Source of the DNA: Schlegelella_A sp038258415
GTDB taxonomy: Bacteria > Pseudomonadota > Gammaproteobacteria > Burkholderiales > Burkholderiaceae_C
Assembly: GCA_038258415.1 (NCBI GenBank)
Contig: JBBSPY010000249.1
Span: 1-5,122 of the forward strand
Direction: 5' to 3'
DNA: 5,122 bases
This document shows positions 1 to 5,122 of the stretch, piece after piece. The notes beneath the pieces are model-generated. The model saw only the letters and a program-made list of their open reading frames with translations, was not told the origin of the DNA and did no database searches. Within the stretch, counting starts at the first letter, position 1; every line of letters begins with the position of its first letter. The position numbers and the translations under genes were made by a program.

Positions 1-816
1 CGTTCGCGACGCGTCGGCGGTGGCGGCGTCACCGTCGGCGCCGGGGACGACAGCACGGGCGTGGACGACGACGACGAATTCGCCTCGCGAGCGATTCGGG
101 TCAGCGGCGATCCAGGCTGGCGCGTCGCCGACGGCCATGTTCGTCACGGCCTCGAATTGCTTGGTGAGCTCACGGGCGACGGTGATGCGGCGCGTCGGGT
201 CGAGTGCCGCCATCGCGGCGAGCAGCGACGCGATGCGGTTCGGGGACTCGAACAACACCTGAGCCTCCGCCGAAGTGATCACCAACTCAAGCGCACGCTG
301 CCTCTCGGCGCCGCGCGCCGCGAGGAAGCCACGAAAGCGGAAGCCCTCGGCGAGAACGTCGCCGGCGACCGAGAACGCCGCCGTCGCACTGCTCGCGCCG
401 GGCACCGGCACGACGCGGTGGCCGGCGTCGCGCACCGCGGCGACAAGCCGCGCGCCCGGGTCGCTCACGCCGGGCGTGCCGGCGTCGCTGGCGTAGGCGA
501 CCCGTTCGCCGCGGGCCAGGCGCTCGACGACCGAACCCGCGGCCTCGCGCTCGTTGTGCGCATGCACCGCGACGAGCGCCTTGCCGGCGATGCCGACATG
601 GCCGAGCAACGCTGCGGTGTGGCGCGTGTCCTCGCAGGCGACCGCGTCGACGAGGCCGAGCACGTGCAGCGCGCGCAGGGTCAGGTCGGCGAGGTTGCCA
701 ATGGGCGTGGCAACGACGTAGAGCGCCGGCGCGGGATACTGCTGATCGCCGGCGGCTGCGGCCGCGGCCGCCAGCAGCACCGACCGATCCGCTCGTCCAC
801 CGAAAGCGCCCGCCAT
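1..816 (-). CDS. rsmI: 16S rRNA (cytidine-1402-2'-O)-methyltransferase RsmI, C-terminus cut by window edge
   Basis: RsmI uses S-adenosylmethionine to 2'-O-methylate C1402 of 16S rRNA in the ribosomal P site; it is the YraL protein of E. coli. The frame is open for 272 codons from the ATG at 816 to the window edge. Visible tetrapyrrole-methylase-fold motifs, in order: YVVATPIGNLADLTLRAL (from residue 33), CEDTRHT (61-67), SDAGTPGVSDPGARL (from 110), VVPVPGASSA (135-144), FRFRGFL (159-165), LFESPNRI (188-195), ARELTKQFE (214-222) and RGEFVVVV (244-251). By comparison with E. coli RsmI (286 residues) roughly 45 C-terminal residues lie outside the window. Residues 1-32 form an Ala-rich extension about 18 residues longer than in E. 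coli. No strong ribosome binding site precedes the ATG, and a GTG at 780 (codon 13) is an alternative start. The gene is divergent from yraN, and the two ATGs overlap. Identity is secure; the start is less so. Confidence 0.95.
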   Translation of the reverse strand, partial: MAGAFGGRADRSVLLAAAAAAAGDQQYPAPALYVVATPIGNLADLTLRALHVLGLVDAVACEDTRHTAALLGHVGIAGKALVAVHAHNEREAAGSVVERLARGERVAYASDAGTPGVSDPGARLVAAVRDAGHRVVPVPGASSATAAFSVAGDVLAEGFRFRGFLAARGAERQRALELVITSAEAQVLFESPNRIASLLAAMAALDPTRRITVARELTKQFEAVTNMAVGDAPAWIAADPNRSRGEFVVVVHARAVVPGADGDAATADASRT

Positions 817-1198
817 GCCGACGATTGTCCGCCGCGCGCCCGGCGCCGTCGGTGCCGACGCCGAGGACCGGGCCCTCGCCCACCTGCTGGGCGGTGGCCT
901 GGTGCTGGTGCGACGCAACCACCGGGTCGCCCGCGGACCGTCGCGCAGGGGAGGCGAGATCGACCTCGTGATGCGCGACCGCGACGGAACGCTCGTCTTC
1001 GTCGAGGTCCGTGCACGCAAGAGCCAGCGGTTCGGGGGCGCCGCCGCAAGCATCGATGCGAGGAAGCGTGCCCGCATCGTGTTCGCCGCGCAGGCGTTCC
1101 TCCGAGGCATGGCCACGATTCCGCCGTGCCGGTTCGACGTCGTCGCGGTCGACGGCGACCGCATCGAGTGGCTGAAGGCCGCGTTCGATGCCTCGTGA
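815..1198 (+). CDS. yraN: YraN / UPF0102 family nuclease-fold protein
   Basis: A 127-residue protein of the UPF0102 family, close in length to E. coli YraN (131). The family has a restriction-endonuclease-like PD-(D/E)xK fold related to Holliday-junction resolvases; its cellular role is poorly defined. Visible family marks are GADAEDRALAHLL (13-25), RRNHRV (33-38), GGEIDLVMRD (46-55, likely metal-binding Asp50), VFVEVRAR (61-68, Glu64 and Arg66 of the ExK-like pair; E. coli YraN also has VEVR), the Gly-Ala-rich stretch at 74-78, and CRFDVVAV (105-112). No other start codon lies between the ATG and the conserved region beginning at Gly13, so the ATG at 815 is well supported. Only a weak purine stretch (GAAAG, 802-806) precedes it. 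It is the first gene of a rightward run with the SIS-domain and BON-lipoprotein genes, matching E. coli yraN-diaA-dolP order. Biochemical activity is inferred from fold only. Confidence 0.93.
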   Translation: MPTIVRRAPGAVGADAEDRALAHLLGGGLVLVRRNHRVARGPSRRGGEIDLVMRDRDGTLVFVEVRARKSQRFGGAAASIDARKRARIVFAAQAFLRGMATIPPCRFDVVAVDGDRIEWLKAAFDAS

Positions 1199-1200
1199 AA

Positions 1201-1216
1201 GGAGCGTGGGGGCTCC
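1201..1216 (+). other. Small hairpin in the yraN-diaA spacer
   Basis: GGAGC (1201-1205) and GCTCC (1212-1216) are a perfect 5-bp inverted repeat around the loop GTGGGG, three bases after the yraN stop codon. The left arm overlaps a good Shine-Dalgarno-like AAAGGAG (1198-1204), which is too far (33 bases) from the next gene's ATG to serve it in the usual way. There is no T-run, so it is not an intrinsic terminator. It may be an RNA processing or translation-control element, or chance in GC-rich DNA. Confidence 0.35.
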
Positions 1217-1237
1217 ATCCCATATGATCGATCGACC

Positions 1238-1834
1238 ATGCTTGTCCAACGCATCCAGCAGCAGTTCTTCGACAGCGCCGACCTGAAGTACGCGGCTGCG
1301 GAAACCCTCGCCAAGCCGATCGCCGACGCCGTCAGCGCTCTGGTCGGCTGCATCACCGCCGGCGGCAAGGTGCTCGCCTGCGGCAACGGCGGGTCGGCCG
1401 CCGATGCACAGCACTTCGCGGCCGAATTCGTCGGCCGGTTCGAACGCGAGCGGCCCGGCCTGGCGGCGATCGCGCTGACCGTTGACTCGTCGATCCTCAC
1501 CGCGATCGGCAACGACTACGGTTTCGACACCGTGTTCTCGAAGCAGGTGCAGGCGCTCGGCGCCCCGGGCGACGTGCTGCTGTGCTTCTCGACGAGCGGC
1601 AACTCCGTCAACATCGTCGCTGCCGTCGATGCCGCCAAGGCGCGCGAGATGACCGTCATCGCCCTCACCGGCAATGGCGGCGGCAAGCTCGCCGGCAAGC
1701 TCGCCGAGACCGACGTCCACATCTGCGTGCCGCACGCGCGCACCGCCCGAATCCAGGAAGTGCACCTGCTGGCGCTGCACTGCCTGTGCGACGCCGTCGA
1801 CCTTCAGTTGCTCGGCGAACAGGAACACACATGA
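1238..1834 (+). CDS. diaA: SIS-domain phosphosugar-binding protein, DiaA/GmhA type
   Basis: A single-SIS-domain protein of 198 residues (E. coli DiaA 196, GmhA 192). Two roles are known in this family: DiaA binds DnaA and promotes orderly initiation at oriC, while GmhA isomerises sedoheptulose 7-phosphate for LPS heptose synthesis. Visible sugar-phosphate-site motifs are CGNGGSAADAQHFAAEFVGRF (48-68), GNDYGF (91-96), STSGNS (118-123) and LTGNGGGKLAG (143-153). The end has RIQEVHLLALHCLCD (171-185), where HCLCD resembles DiaA NCLCD. The GmhA metal-site residues appear retained: His59, Glu63, Gln173 and His181, in the correct HxxxE and Q-x7-H spacing. As I recall E. coli DiaA, it has Ser and Asn at the positions of Glu63 and His181. 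Gene order favours DiaA; the active-site residues favour an isomerase, so the name is provisional. There is no adjacent Shine-Dalgarno; a TATGAT hexamer lies at 1223-1228. The stop overlaps the next start (ATGA), suggesting coupled translation. Confidence 0.9.
   Translation: MLVQRIQQQFFDSADLKYAAAETLAKPIADAVSALVGCITAGGKVLACGNGGSAADAQHFAAEFVGRFERERPGLAAIALTVDSSILTAIGNDYGFDTVFSKQVQALGAPGDVLLCFSTSGNSVNIVAAVDAAKAREMTVIALTGNGGGKLAGKLAETDVHICVPHARTARIQEVHLLALHCLCDAVDLQLLGEQEHT
1821..1825 (+). promoter_or_regulatory. Ribosome binding site for the dolP-like gene
   Basis: AGGAA lies inside the end of the upstream SIS-protein gene, five bases before the ATG at 1831. With the ATGA stop/start overlap it fixes this start codon and suggests translational coupling. 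Confidence 0.6.
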
Positions 1835-2544
1835 GATCGTCGATTCGAACTGCCGGCCGCGGCTGGAGCGTCGCGCTGCTGCTCGGCGCCGCCGTCGCCG
1901 CGGCCGGCGTGTCGGGATGCGCGCCGCTGCTCGTCGGCGGCGTGGTCGTCGGCGGGGCGCTGATCGCCACCGACCGGCGCACCTCGGGCGCCCAGGTCGA
2001 GGACTCGGTCATCGAGGTGAAGTCGAACGGGCGCATGGACGAGACCTTCGGCGACCGCGCGCGCATCAGCACCACCAGCTACAACCGGATGGTGCTGCTG
2101 ACCGGCGAGGTGCCCACCGAGGCCGACAAGACCACCGCCGAGCAGGTCGTGGCGCGAATCGACAACGTGCAATCGGTGGTCAACGAGGTCAAGGTCGGCC
2201 CCCTCAACACCTTCGGCGAGAAGTCGCGCGACGCCTACATCACCGCGAAGGTGAAGGCGGCCCTGGTCGACTCGAAGGACCCGTTCGCCAACACCATCAA
2301 GGTCGTCACGCACCGGGCGACGGTCTACCTGATGGGTCGTGTCACCGAGTCCGAGGCCAACCGCGCCACCGAGCTGACGCGTCGCGTCGGTGGCGTCGCC
2401 AAGGTCGTCAAGGTGTTCGAGATGATCAACGCCGCCCAGCTCAACGACGCCGGACGCAAGACGCTGGTGACGCCCGAGCCCGCCAGCTCGCCGCCGCCGA
2501 TCAACGCCGCTCCCGTCGCCGAATCGCGCCCGGTCCGGCCGTGA
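1831..2544 (+). CDS. dolP: Dual BON-domain outer-membrane lipoprotein, DolP (YraP)-like
   Basis: A 237-residue lipoprotein precursor. E. coli DolP is an outer-membrane lipoprotein that binds anionic phospholipids, concentrates at the division site and supports outer-membrane integrity. The N-terminus has Arg2, Arg6 and Arg10, a hydrophobic stretch (residues 12-27) and a lipobox VSGC with lipidated Cys30; residue +2 is Ala, not Asp, consistent with sorting to the outer membrane. After a Gly/Val-rich segment (34-46) comes ATDRRTSGAQVED (46-58), close to ATDPRSVGTQVDD in E. coli DolP. BON domain 1 spans about 57-124 (VLLTGEVP, 88-95; VVNEVKVGP, 116-124) and BON 2 about 132-200 (DAYITAKVKAAL, 134-145; VYLMGRVTESEA, 165-176). 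The last ~38 residues form a Pro/Ala-rich tail (PEPASSPPP, 215-223) beyond the end of E. coli DolP. It is the last gene of the yraN-diaA-dolP run; its start overlaps the diaA stop. Role is inferred from family and synteny. Confidence 0.92.
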   Translation: MRSSIRTAGRGWSVALLLGAAVAAAGVSGCAPLLVGGVVVGGALIATDRRTSGAQVEDSVIEVKSNGRMDETFGDRARISTTSYNRMVLLTGEVPTEADKTTAEQVVARIDNVQSVVNEVKVGPLNTFGEKSRDAYITAKVKAALVDSKDPFANTIKVVTHRATVYLMGRVTESEANRATELTRRVGGVAKVVKVFEMINAAQLNDAGRKTLVTPEPASSPPPINAAPVAESRPVRP

Positions 2545-2577
2545 AGCGCCGTCACTCGCGCGCCGGGCCCGTGCCGG

Positions 2578-3471
2578 TCACCGCAGACGCCTGATCAGGC
2601 TCGACGTGTCGAGGCGGCTGCCGCCTTCGGCCTGCACGTCGGCGTAGAACTGGTCGACGATCGCCGCCACGGGTAGTCGCGCGCCGTTGCGTCGCGCTTC
2701 GTCCAGGGCGATGCCGAGATCCTTGCGCATCCAGTCGACGGCGAAGCCGAAGTCGAACTGGTCGTCGACCATGGTCGTGCCGCGGTTGTCCATCTGCCAG
2801 CTCTGCGCGGCGCCCTTGCCGATCACCTCGAGCACGGCCTTCATGTCGAGGCCGGCCTTCTGGCCGAAGGCAATGGCTTCCGACAGGCCCTGCACGAGCC
2901 CGGCGATGGCGATCTGGTTGACCATCTTGGCAAGCTGGCCGGCGCCGCTCTCGCCCAGCAGCGTCATCGCCTTCGCGAAGTGCATGCCGAACGGCCGCAC
3001 CGTGTCGAAGGCGGTCTTGTCGCCGCCGCACATGACCGTCAGCGCGCCGTTCTGAGCGCCGATGCTGCCGCCCGAGACCGGCGCGTCGACGAAGCCGAGG
3101 CCCTTCTCCTTCGCAGCGGCGGCCAGCTCGCGTGCAACGGCGGCCGAGGCCGTCGTGTGGTCGACGAAGATCGCGCCGGCCTTCATGCCGGCGAAGGCGC
3201 CATCCTCGCCGAGGCAGATCGAGCGCAGGTCGTCGTCGTTGCCGACGCAGGCGAACACGATGGCGCAGCCATCGACTGCCTGTCTCGGTGTCGGTGCGCT
3301 CTTGCCGCCGTATTCGGCCGCCCATTGCGCGGCCTTCGTGGCGGTGCGGTTGTAGGCCGTCACACGGTGCCCGGCGCGGGCGAGGTGCCCCGCCATCGGA
3401 TAGCCCATCACGCCGAGGCCGAGGAAAGCGACTGTCCTCGGCTCGATCTGGTCGTAGGTTCTGTTGGTCAT
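2578..3471 (-). CDS. NAD(P)-dependent beta-hydroxyacid dehydrogenase (HIBADH / tartronate-semialdehyde reductase family)
   Basis: A cytosolic oxidoreductase of 297 residues, the usual length for the 3-hydroxyisobutyrate dehydrogenase superfamily, which interconverts short beta-hydroxyacids and semialdehydes. The N-terminal Rossmann domain carries VAFLGLGVMGYPMAGHLA (14-31, nucleotide-binding G18-x-G20-x-x-G23) and YNRT (40-43); Asn-Arg after the second strand, rather than an acidic residue, would fit NADP, but this is not decisive. The substrate motif is FVDAPVSGG (127-135, Ser133). The catalytic-lysine helix is GAGQLAKMVNQ (176-186, Lys182, Asn185); the N-Q pair resembles GarR-type tartronate-semialdehyde reductases rather than the N-N of true HIBADH. 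The C-terminal helical domain contains FDFGFAVDWMRKDLGIAL. The exact substrate cannot be read from sequence, so no symbol is given. The ATG at 3471 is the only start before the Rossmann motif; it sits six bases after the pilU terminator, with no proper Shine-Dalgarno. It converges on the dolP-like gene, 33 bases apart. Confidence 0.92.
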   Translation of the reverse strand: MTNRTYDQIEPRTVAFLGLGVMGYPMAGHLARAGHRVTAYNRTATKAAQWAAEYGGKSAPTPRQAVDGCAIVFACVGNDDDLRSICLGEDGAFAGMKAGAIFVDHTTASAAVARELAAAAKEKGLGFVDAPVSGGSIGAQNGALTVMCGGDKTAFDTVRPFGMHFAKAMTLLGESGAGQLAKMVNQIAIAGLVQGLSEAIAFGQKAGLDMKAVLEVIGKGAAQSWQMDNRGTTMVDDQFDFGFAVDWMRKDLGIALDEARRNGARLPVAAIVDQFYADVQAEGGSRLDTSSLIRRLR

Positions 3472-3477
3472 GACGTG

Positions 3478-3503
3478 AAAAAGCGGCCTCGAAGGGCCGC
3501 TTT
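3478..3503 (-). terminator. Intrinsic (Rho-independent) terminator of pilT-pilU
   Basis: Read on the minus strand, AAAGCGGCC (3503-3495), loop CTTCGA, then GGCCGCTTT (3488-3480) form a 9-bp perfect stem with a GC core. The stem runs into five T (3482-3478). The loop holds a UUCG core. It begins 17 bases after the pilU stop codon. On the plus strand the arm ends in TTTAT, so weak termination in the other direction is conceivable. Its T-run stops six bases before the start codon of the dehydrogenase gene. Confidence 0.88.
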
Positions 3504-3506
3504 ATA
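3501..3506 (-). promoter_or_regulatory. Possible -10 hexamer for the dehydrogenase gene
   Basis: TATAAA on the minus strand matches TATAAT at five of six positions in otherwise GC-rich DNA, about 30 bases before the ATG at 3471. No convincing TTGACA-like hexamer lies 16-18 bases upstream. If used, the transcript would start inside the terminator hairpin, near 3494. The match may simply come from the A/T flank of the terminator. Confidence 0.25.
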
Positions 3507-3520
3507 CCCGCCGGAGCGAA

Positions 3521-4657
3521 TCAGACGATGTGCATGTGTTCGGTGCCGGCGTTGAGGTCGCTCGAGCGCGAGCGCTGGCTGTGCAGCTTGATCTGCAGCC
3601 GCAGGTCGTTGACGGAGTCGGCGTTGCGAATCGCATCCTCGTAGGTCACCGCCTGGCCTTCGTAAAGGTCGAACAGGCTCTGGTCGAAGGTCTGCATGCC
3701 TTGCTCGCGCGAGCGCTTCATGATCTCCTTGATCTCGGAGACCTCGCCCTTGAAGATCAGGTCGGAGATGAGCGGCGTGTTGAGCAGGATCTCGACTGCC
3801 GCCACCCGCCCCTTGCCCTCCTGGCGCGGCAGCAGGCGCTGCGAGACGAGCGCCTTCAGGTTCAGCGACAGGTCCATCAGCAGCTGGTCGCGCCGCTCCT
3901 CCGGGAAGAAGTTGATGATCCGGTCGAGCGCCTGGTTGGAGCTGTTGGCGTGCAGCGTGGCGAGGCAGAGGTGGCCCGTCTCGGCGAAGGCGACGGCGTG
4001 CTCCATCGTCTCGCGGTCGCGGATCTCGCCCATCAGGATCACGTCGGGCGCCTGGCGCAGCGAGTTCTTCAGGGCGATGCCCCAGTCGTCGGTGTCGATG
4101 CCGACTTCCCGCTGCGTGATGATGCAGTTCTTGTGCGGGTGCACGAATTCGACCGGGTCCTCGATCGTGATGATGTGACCGAAGCTGTTCTCGTTGCGGT
4201 GGTCGACGAGCGCCGCGAGCGACGTGCTCTTCCCGGAGCCGGTGGCCCCGACGAAGATCACGAGACCGCGCTTGGTCATCGAGATGTCCTTCAGGATGTG
4301 CGGCAGGTTCATGCTGTCGATCGTCGGCAGCACCTGCGGGATCGTCCGCATCACCAGGCCGACCTGGCCCTGCTGCACGAAGGCGTTGACGCGAAAGCGG
4401 CCGATCCCCTGCGGCGCGACGGCGAAGTTGCACTCCTTGGTGCGCTCGAACTCCGCCGCTTGCTTGTCGTTCATGATCGACCGCGTGAGGGCCAGCGTGT
4501 GCTGGCCGGTCAGCGGCTGCGGCGACACCTTGGTCACCTTGCCGTCGACCTTGATCGCGGGCGGGAAATCGGCGGTGAGGAAGAGGTCGGACCCGTTGCG
4601 GCTCACCATCAGCCGCAGCAGGTCGTTGACAAACTTCGAGGCCTGGTCGCGTTCCAT
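3521..4657 (-). CDS. pilU: Type IV pilus retraction ATPase PilU (PilT paralogue)
   Basis: A hexameric cytoplasmic AAA+-like secretion ATPase at the base of the type IV pilus; PilU works with PilT in pilus retraction and twitching motility. At 378 residues it fits the known length (P. aeruginosa PilU about 382). An N-terminal PAS-like region holds GSDLFLTADFPP (22-33) and GRFRVNAF (86-93). The core shows Walker A GATGSGKST (137-145, Lys143), Asp box IITIEDPVEF (162-171), Walker B VILMGEIRD (206-214, Glu211) and His box TGHLCLATLHAN (227-238). The C-terminal region reads TPLISDLIFKGEVSEIKEIM instead of the AIRNLIRE signature of PilT, followed by GMQTFDQSL, which separates PilU from PilT. The ATG at 4657 follows AAAGG with a 7-base spacer and lies 14 bases after the pilT stop, so both are probably one transcript, ended by the terminator at 3478-3503. 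All nucleotide-binding residues are present. Confidence 0.97.
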   Translation of the reverse strand: MERDQASKFVNDLLRLMVSRNGSDLFLTADFPPAIKVDGKVTKVSPQPLTGQHTLALTRSIMNDKQAAEFERTKECNFAVAPQGIGRFRVNAFVQQGQVGLVMRTIPQVLPTIDSMNLPHILKDISMTKRGLVIFVGATGSGKSTSLAALVDHRNENSFGHIITIEDPVEFVHPHKNCIITQREVGIDTDDWGIALKNSLRQAPDVILMGEIRDRETMEHAVAFAETGHLCLATLHANSSNQALDRIINFFPEERRDQLLMDLSLNLKALVSQRLLPRQEGKGRVAAVEILLNTPLISDLIFKGEVSEIKEIMKRSREQGMQTFDQSLFDLYEGQAVTYEDAIRNADSVNDLRLQIKLHSQRSRSSDLNAGTEHMHIV

Positions 4658-4664
4658 GTCGTCG

Positions 4665-4669
4665 CCTTT
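4665..4669 (-). promoter_or_regulatory. Ribosome binding site for pilU
   Basis: AAAGG on the minus strand, seven bases before the pilU ATG and inside the 14-base pilT-pilU spacer. It supports the start at 4657. Confidence 0.6.
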
Positions 4670-4671
4670 GA

Positions 4672-5122
4672 TCAGCCGGGGAAGTTCTCGGGGAACTTCG
4701 CCTTGGCGCGTGCTTCCGGTGCGGAAACGATGTTACGCCGCACGAGGTCGGCGAGGTTCTGGTCGAGCGTCTGCATGCCGACGTTGTTGCCGGTCTGGAT
4801 CGACGAGTACATCTGGGCGACCTTGTTCTCGCGGATCAGGTTGCGGATCGCGGCGTTGCCGAGCATGATCTCGTGCGCCGCGACACGCCCTGAGCCGTCC
4901 TTGGTCTTGCACAGCGTCTGCGAGATCACGCCGATCAGCGATTCCGACAGCATCGACCGCACCATTTCCTTCTCGGCCGCCGGGAACACGTCGACGATCC
5001 GGTCGACCGTCTTGGCGGCGCTCGACGTGTGCAGCGTGCCGAACACGAGGTGGCCGGTTTCCGCGGCGGTCAGCGCCAGACGGATCGTCTCGAGGTCGCG
5101 CATTTCACCGACGAGGATGCAG
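4672..5122 (-). CDS. pilT: Type IV pilus retraction ATPase PilT, C-terminal part
   Basis: PilT drives depolymerisation and retraction of type IV pili, giving twitching motility, surface sensing and often DNA uptake. The window holds about 149 C-terminal residues; the N-terminal PAS-like domain and Walker A (roughly 200 residues) lie beyond position 5122. The partial codon frame enters at ILVGEMRD (Walker B, catalytic Glu). The His box TGHLVFGTLHTSSAAKT follows, then VFPAAEKEMVRSMLSESL, GRVAAHEIM and the PilT-specific AIRNLIRE with the flanking KVAQMYSSIQTG. The protein ends in KFPENFPG, matching the KIPENF end of known PilT proteins. An internal ATG at 5103 is the Met of the Walker B motif, not the gene start. 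It is the first of the leftward pilT-pilU pair in this window. Apart from the window edge it shows no truncation. Confidence 0.97.
   Translation of the reverse strand, partial: CILVGEMRDLETIRLALTAAETGHLVFGTLHTSSAAKTVDRIVDVFPAAEKEMVRSMLSESLIGVISQTLCKTKDGSGRVAAHEIMLGNAAIRNLIRENKVAQMYSSIQTGNNVGMQTLDQNLADLVRRNIVSAPEARAKAKFPENFPG

Noticed and set aside
61..1227. Long 388-codon plus-strand open frame opposite rsmI and over yraN
   Set aside because: Low-complexity Arg-rich translation. The minus strand encodes clear RsmI motifs and the +2-shifted frame encodes YraN.
1206..1227. Small ORF starting at GTG 1206 or ATG 1224 using the AAAGGAG site
   Set aside because: The GTG is only one base from the Shine-Dalgarno and the ATG is 19 bases away. 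Both read into a stop within the SIS gene frame and encode nothing recognisable.
287..1828. Long 513-codon open frame on the minus strand across yraN and the SIS gene
   Set aside because: It is antisense to two recognised genes and crosses the rsmI start in another frame. Its product is Arg/Gly/Ala-rich with no family motif, as expected for shadow frames in GC-rich DNA.
2545..2577. Possible bidirectional terminator between the convergent dolP-like and dehydrogenase genes
   Set aside because: The 33 bases hold only the loop-less palindrome CGGGCCCG and no T-run on either strand, so termination here would have to be Rho-dependent or lie inside the genes.
1582..2594. Two overlapping plus-strand frames extending the dolP-like gene upstream or shifting it
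   Set aside because: The upstream extension has no signal peptide at its start and is an out-of-frame reading of the SIS gene. The lipobox and ribosome binding site fix the start at 1831. The other frame is Arg-rich shadow.
3468..4433. Second long minus-strand frame inside pilU
   Set aside because: It overlaps the PilU frame, which carries Walker A, Walker B, Asp and His boxes; the alternative frame is Arg/Ala-rich without motifs.
3521..5122. pilT and pilU as a recent tandem duplication or repeat
   Set aside because: They are ancient paralogues with distinct C-terminal signatures (AIRNLIRE versus ISDLIFKG) and are found side by side in many pilus-bearing proteobacteria.
1..5122. Search for CRISPR repeats, IS ends, tRNA or rRNA genes, toxin-antitoxin pairs and defence genes
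   Set aside because: Coding sequence fills nearly the whole window, gaps are all under 50 bases, and no direct-repeat array, transposase, tRNA-like fold or defence protein motif was seen by eye.

Overview
This window is a GC-rich chromosomal segment with compact, single-copy housekeeping genes. The proteins resemble those of Betaproteobacteria, most likely order Burkholderiales (Rubrivivax/Leptothrix/Methylibium-like). That placement rests on strong G/C bias at third codon positions, the character of the proteins, and the pairing of a pilT-pilU retraction locus with an rsmI/yraN/diaA/dolP cluster. It is a judgement from recalled families, not a search. I see no mobile element, CRISPR array, rRNA or tRNA gene, and no sign of recent transfer.

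Left half (1-2544): a version of the E. coli yraLMNOP locus (rsmI-lpoA-yraN-diaA-dolP). The 16S rRNA methyltransferase gene rsmI runs leftward and its C-terminus is cut off by the window edge. Divergently, yraN (UPF0102 nuclease-fold protein), a DiaA/GmhA-type SIS-domain protein and a dual-BON-domain lipoprotein (DolP-like) run rightward as a tight probable operon. The lpoA gene that sits between rsmI and yraN in E. coli is absent; instead the two start codons share one CATG. The SIS and lipoprotein genes overlap as ATGA.

Middle (2578-3471): a leftward gene for a beta-hydroxyacid dehydrogenase of the 3-hydroxyisobutyrate / tartronate-semialdehyde reductase family. It converges on the lipoprotein gene with only 33 bases between the stop codons.

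Right half (3478-5122): the leftward type IV pilus retraction ATPase genes pilT (C-terminal part only; the window ends inside Walker B) and pilU (complete), 14 bases apart. They are followed by a clear intrinsic terminator whose T-run ends six bases before the start codon of the dehydrogenase gene.

Functionally, the left cluster serves the ribosome (RsmI), DNA (YraN, and DiaA if it is a replication factor) and the envelope (DolP). The right pair powers twitching motility and pilus retraction. I find no previously undescribed system here. The points worth a second look are the overlapping divergent starts, the terminator placed directly before a start codon, and a DiaA-position protein that keeps GmhA metal-site residues.
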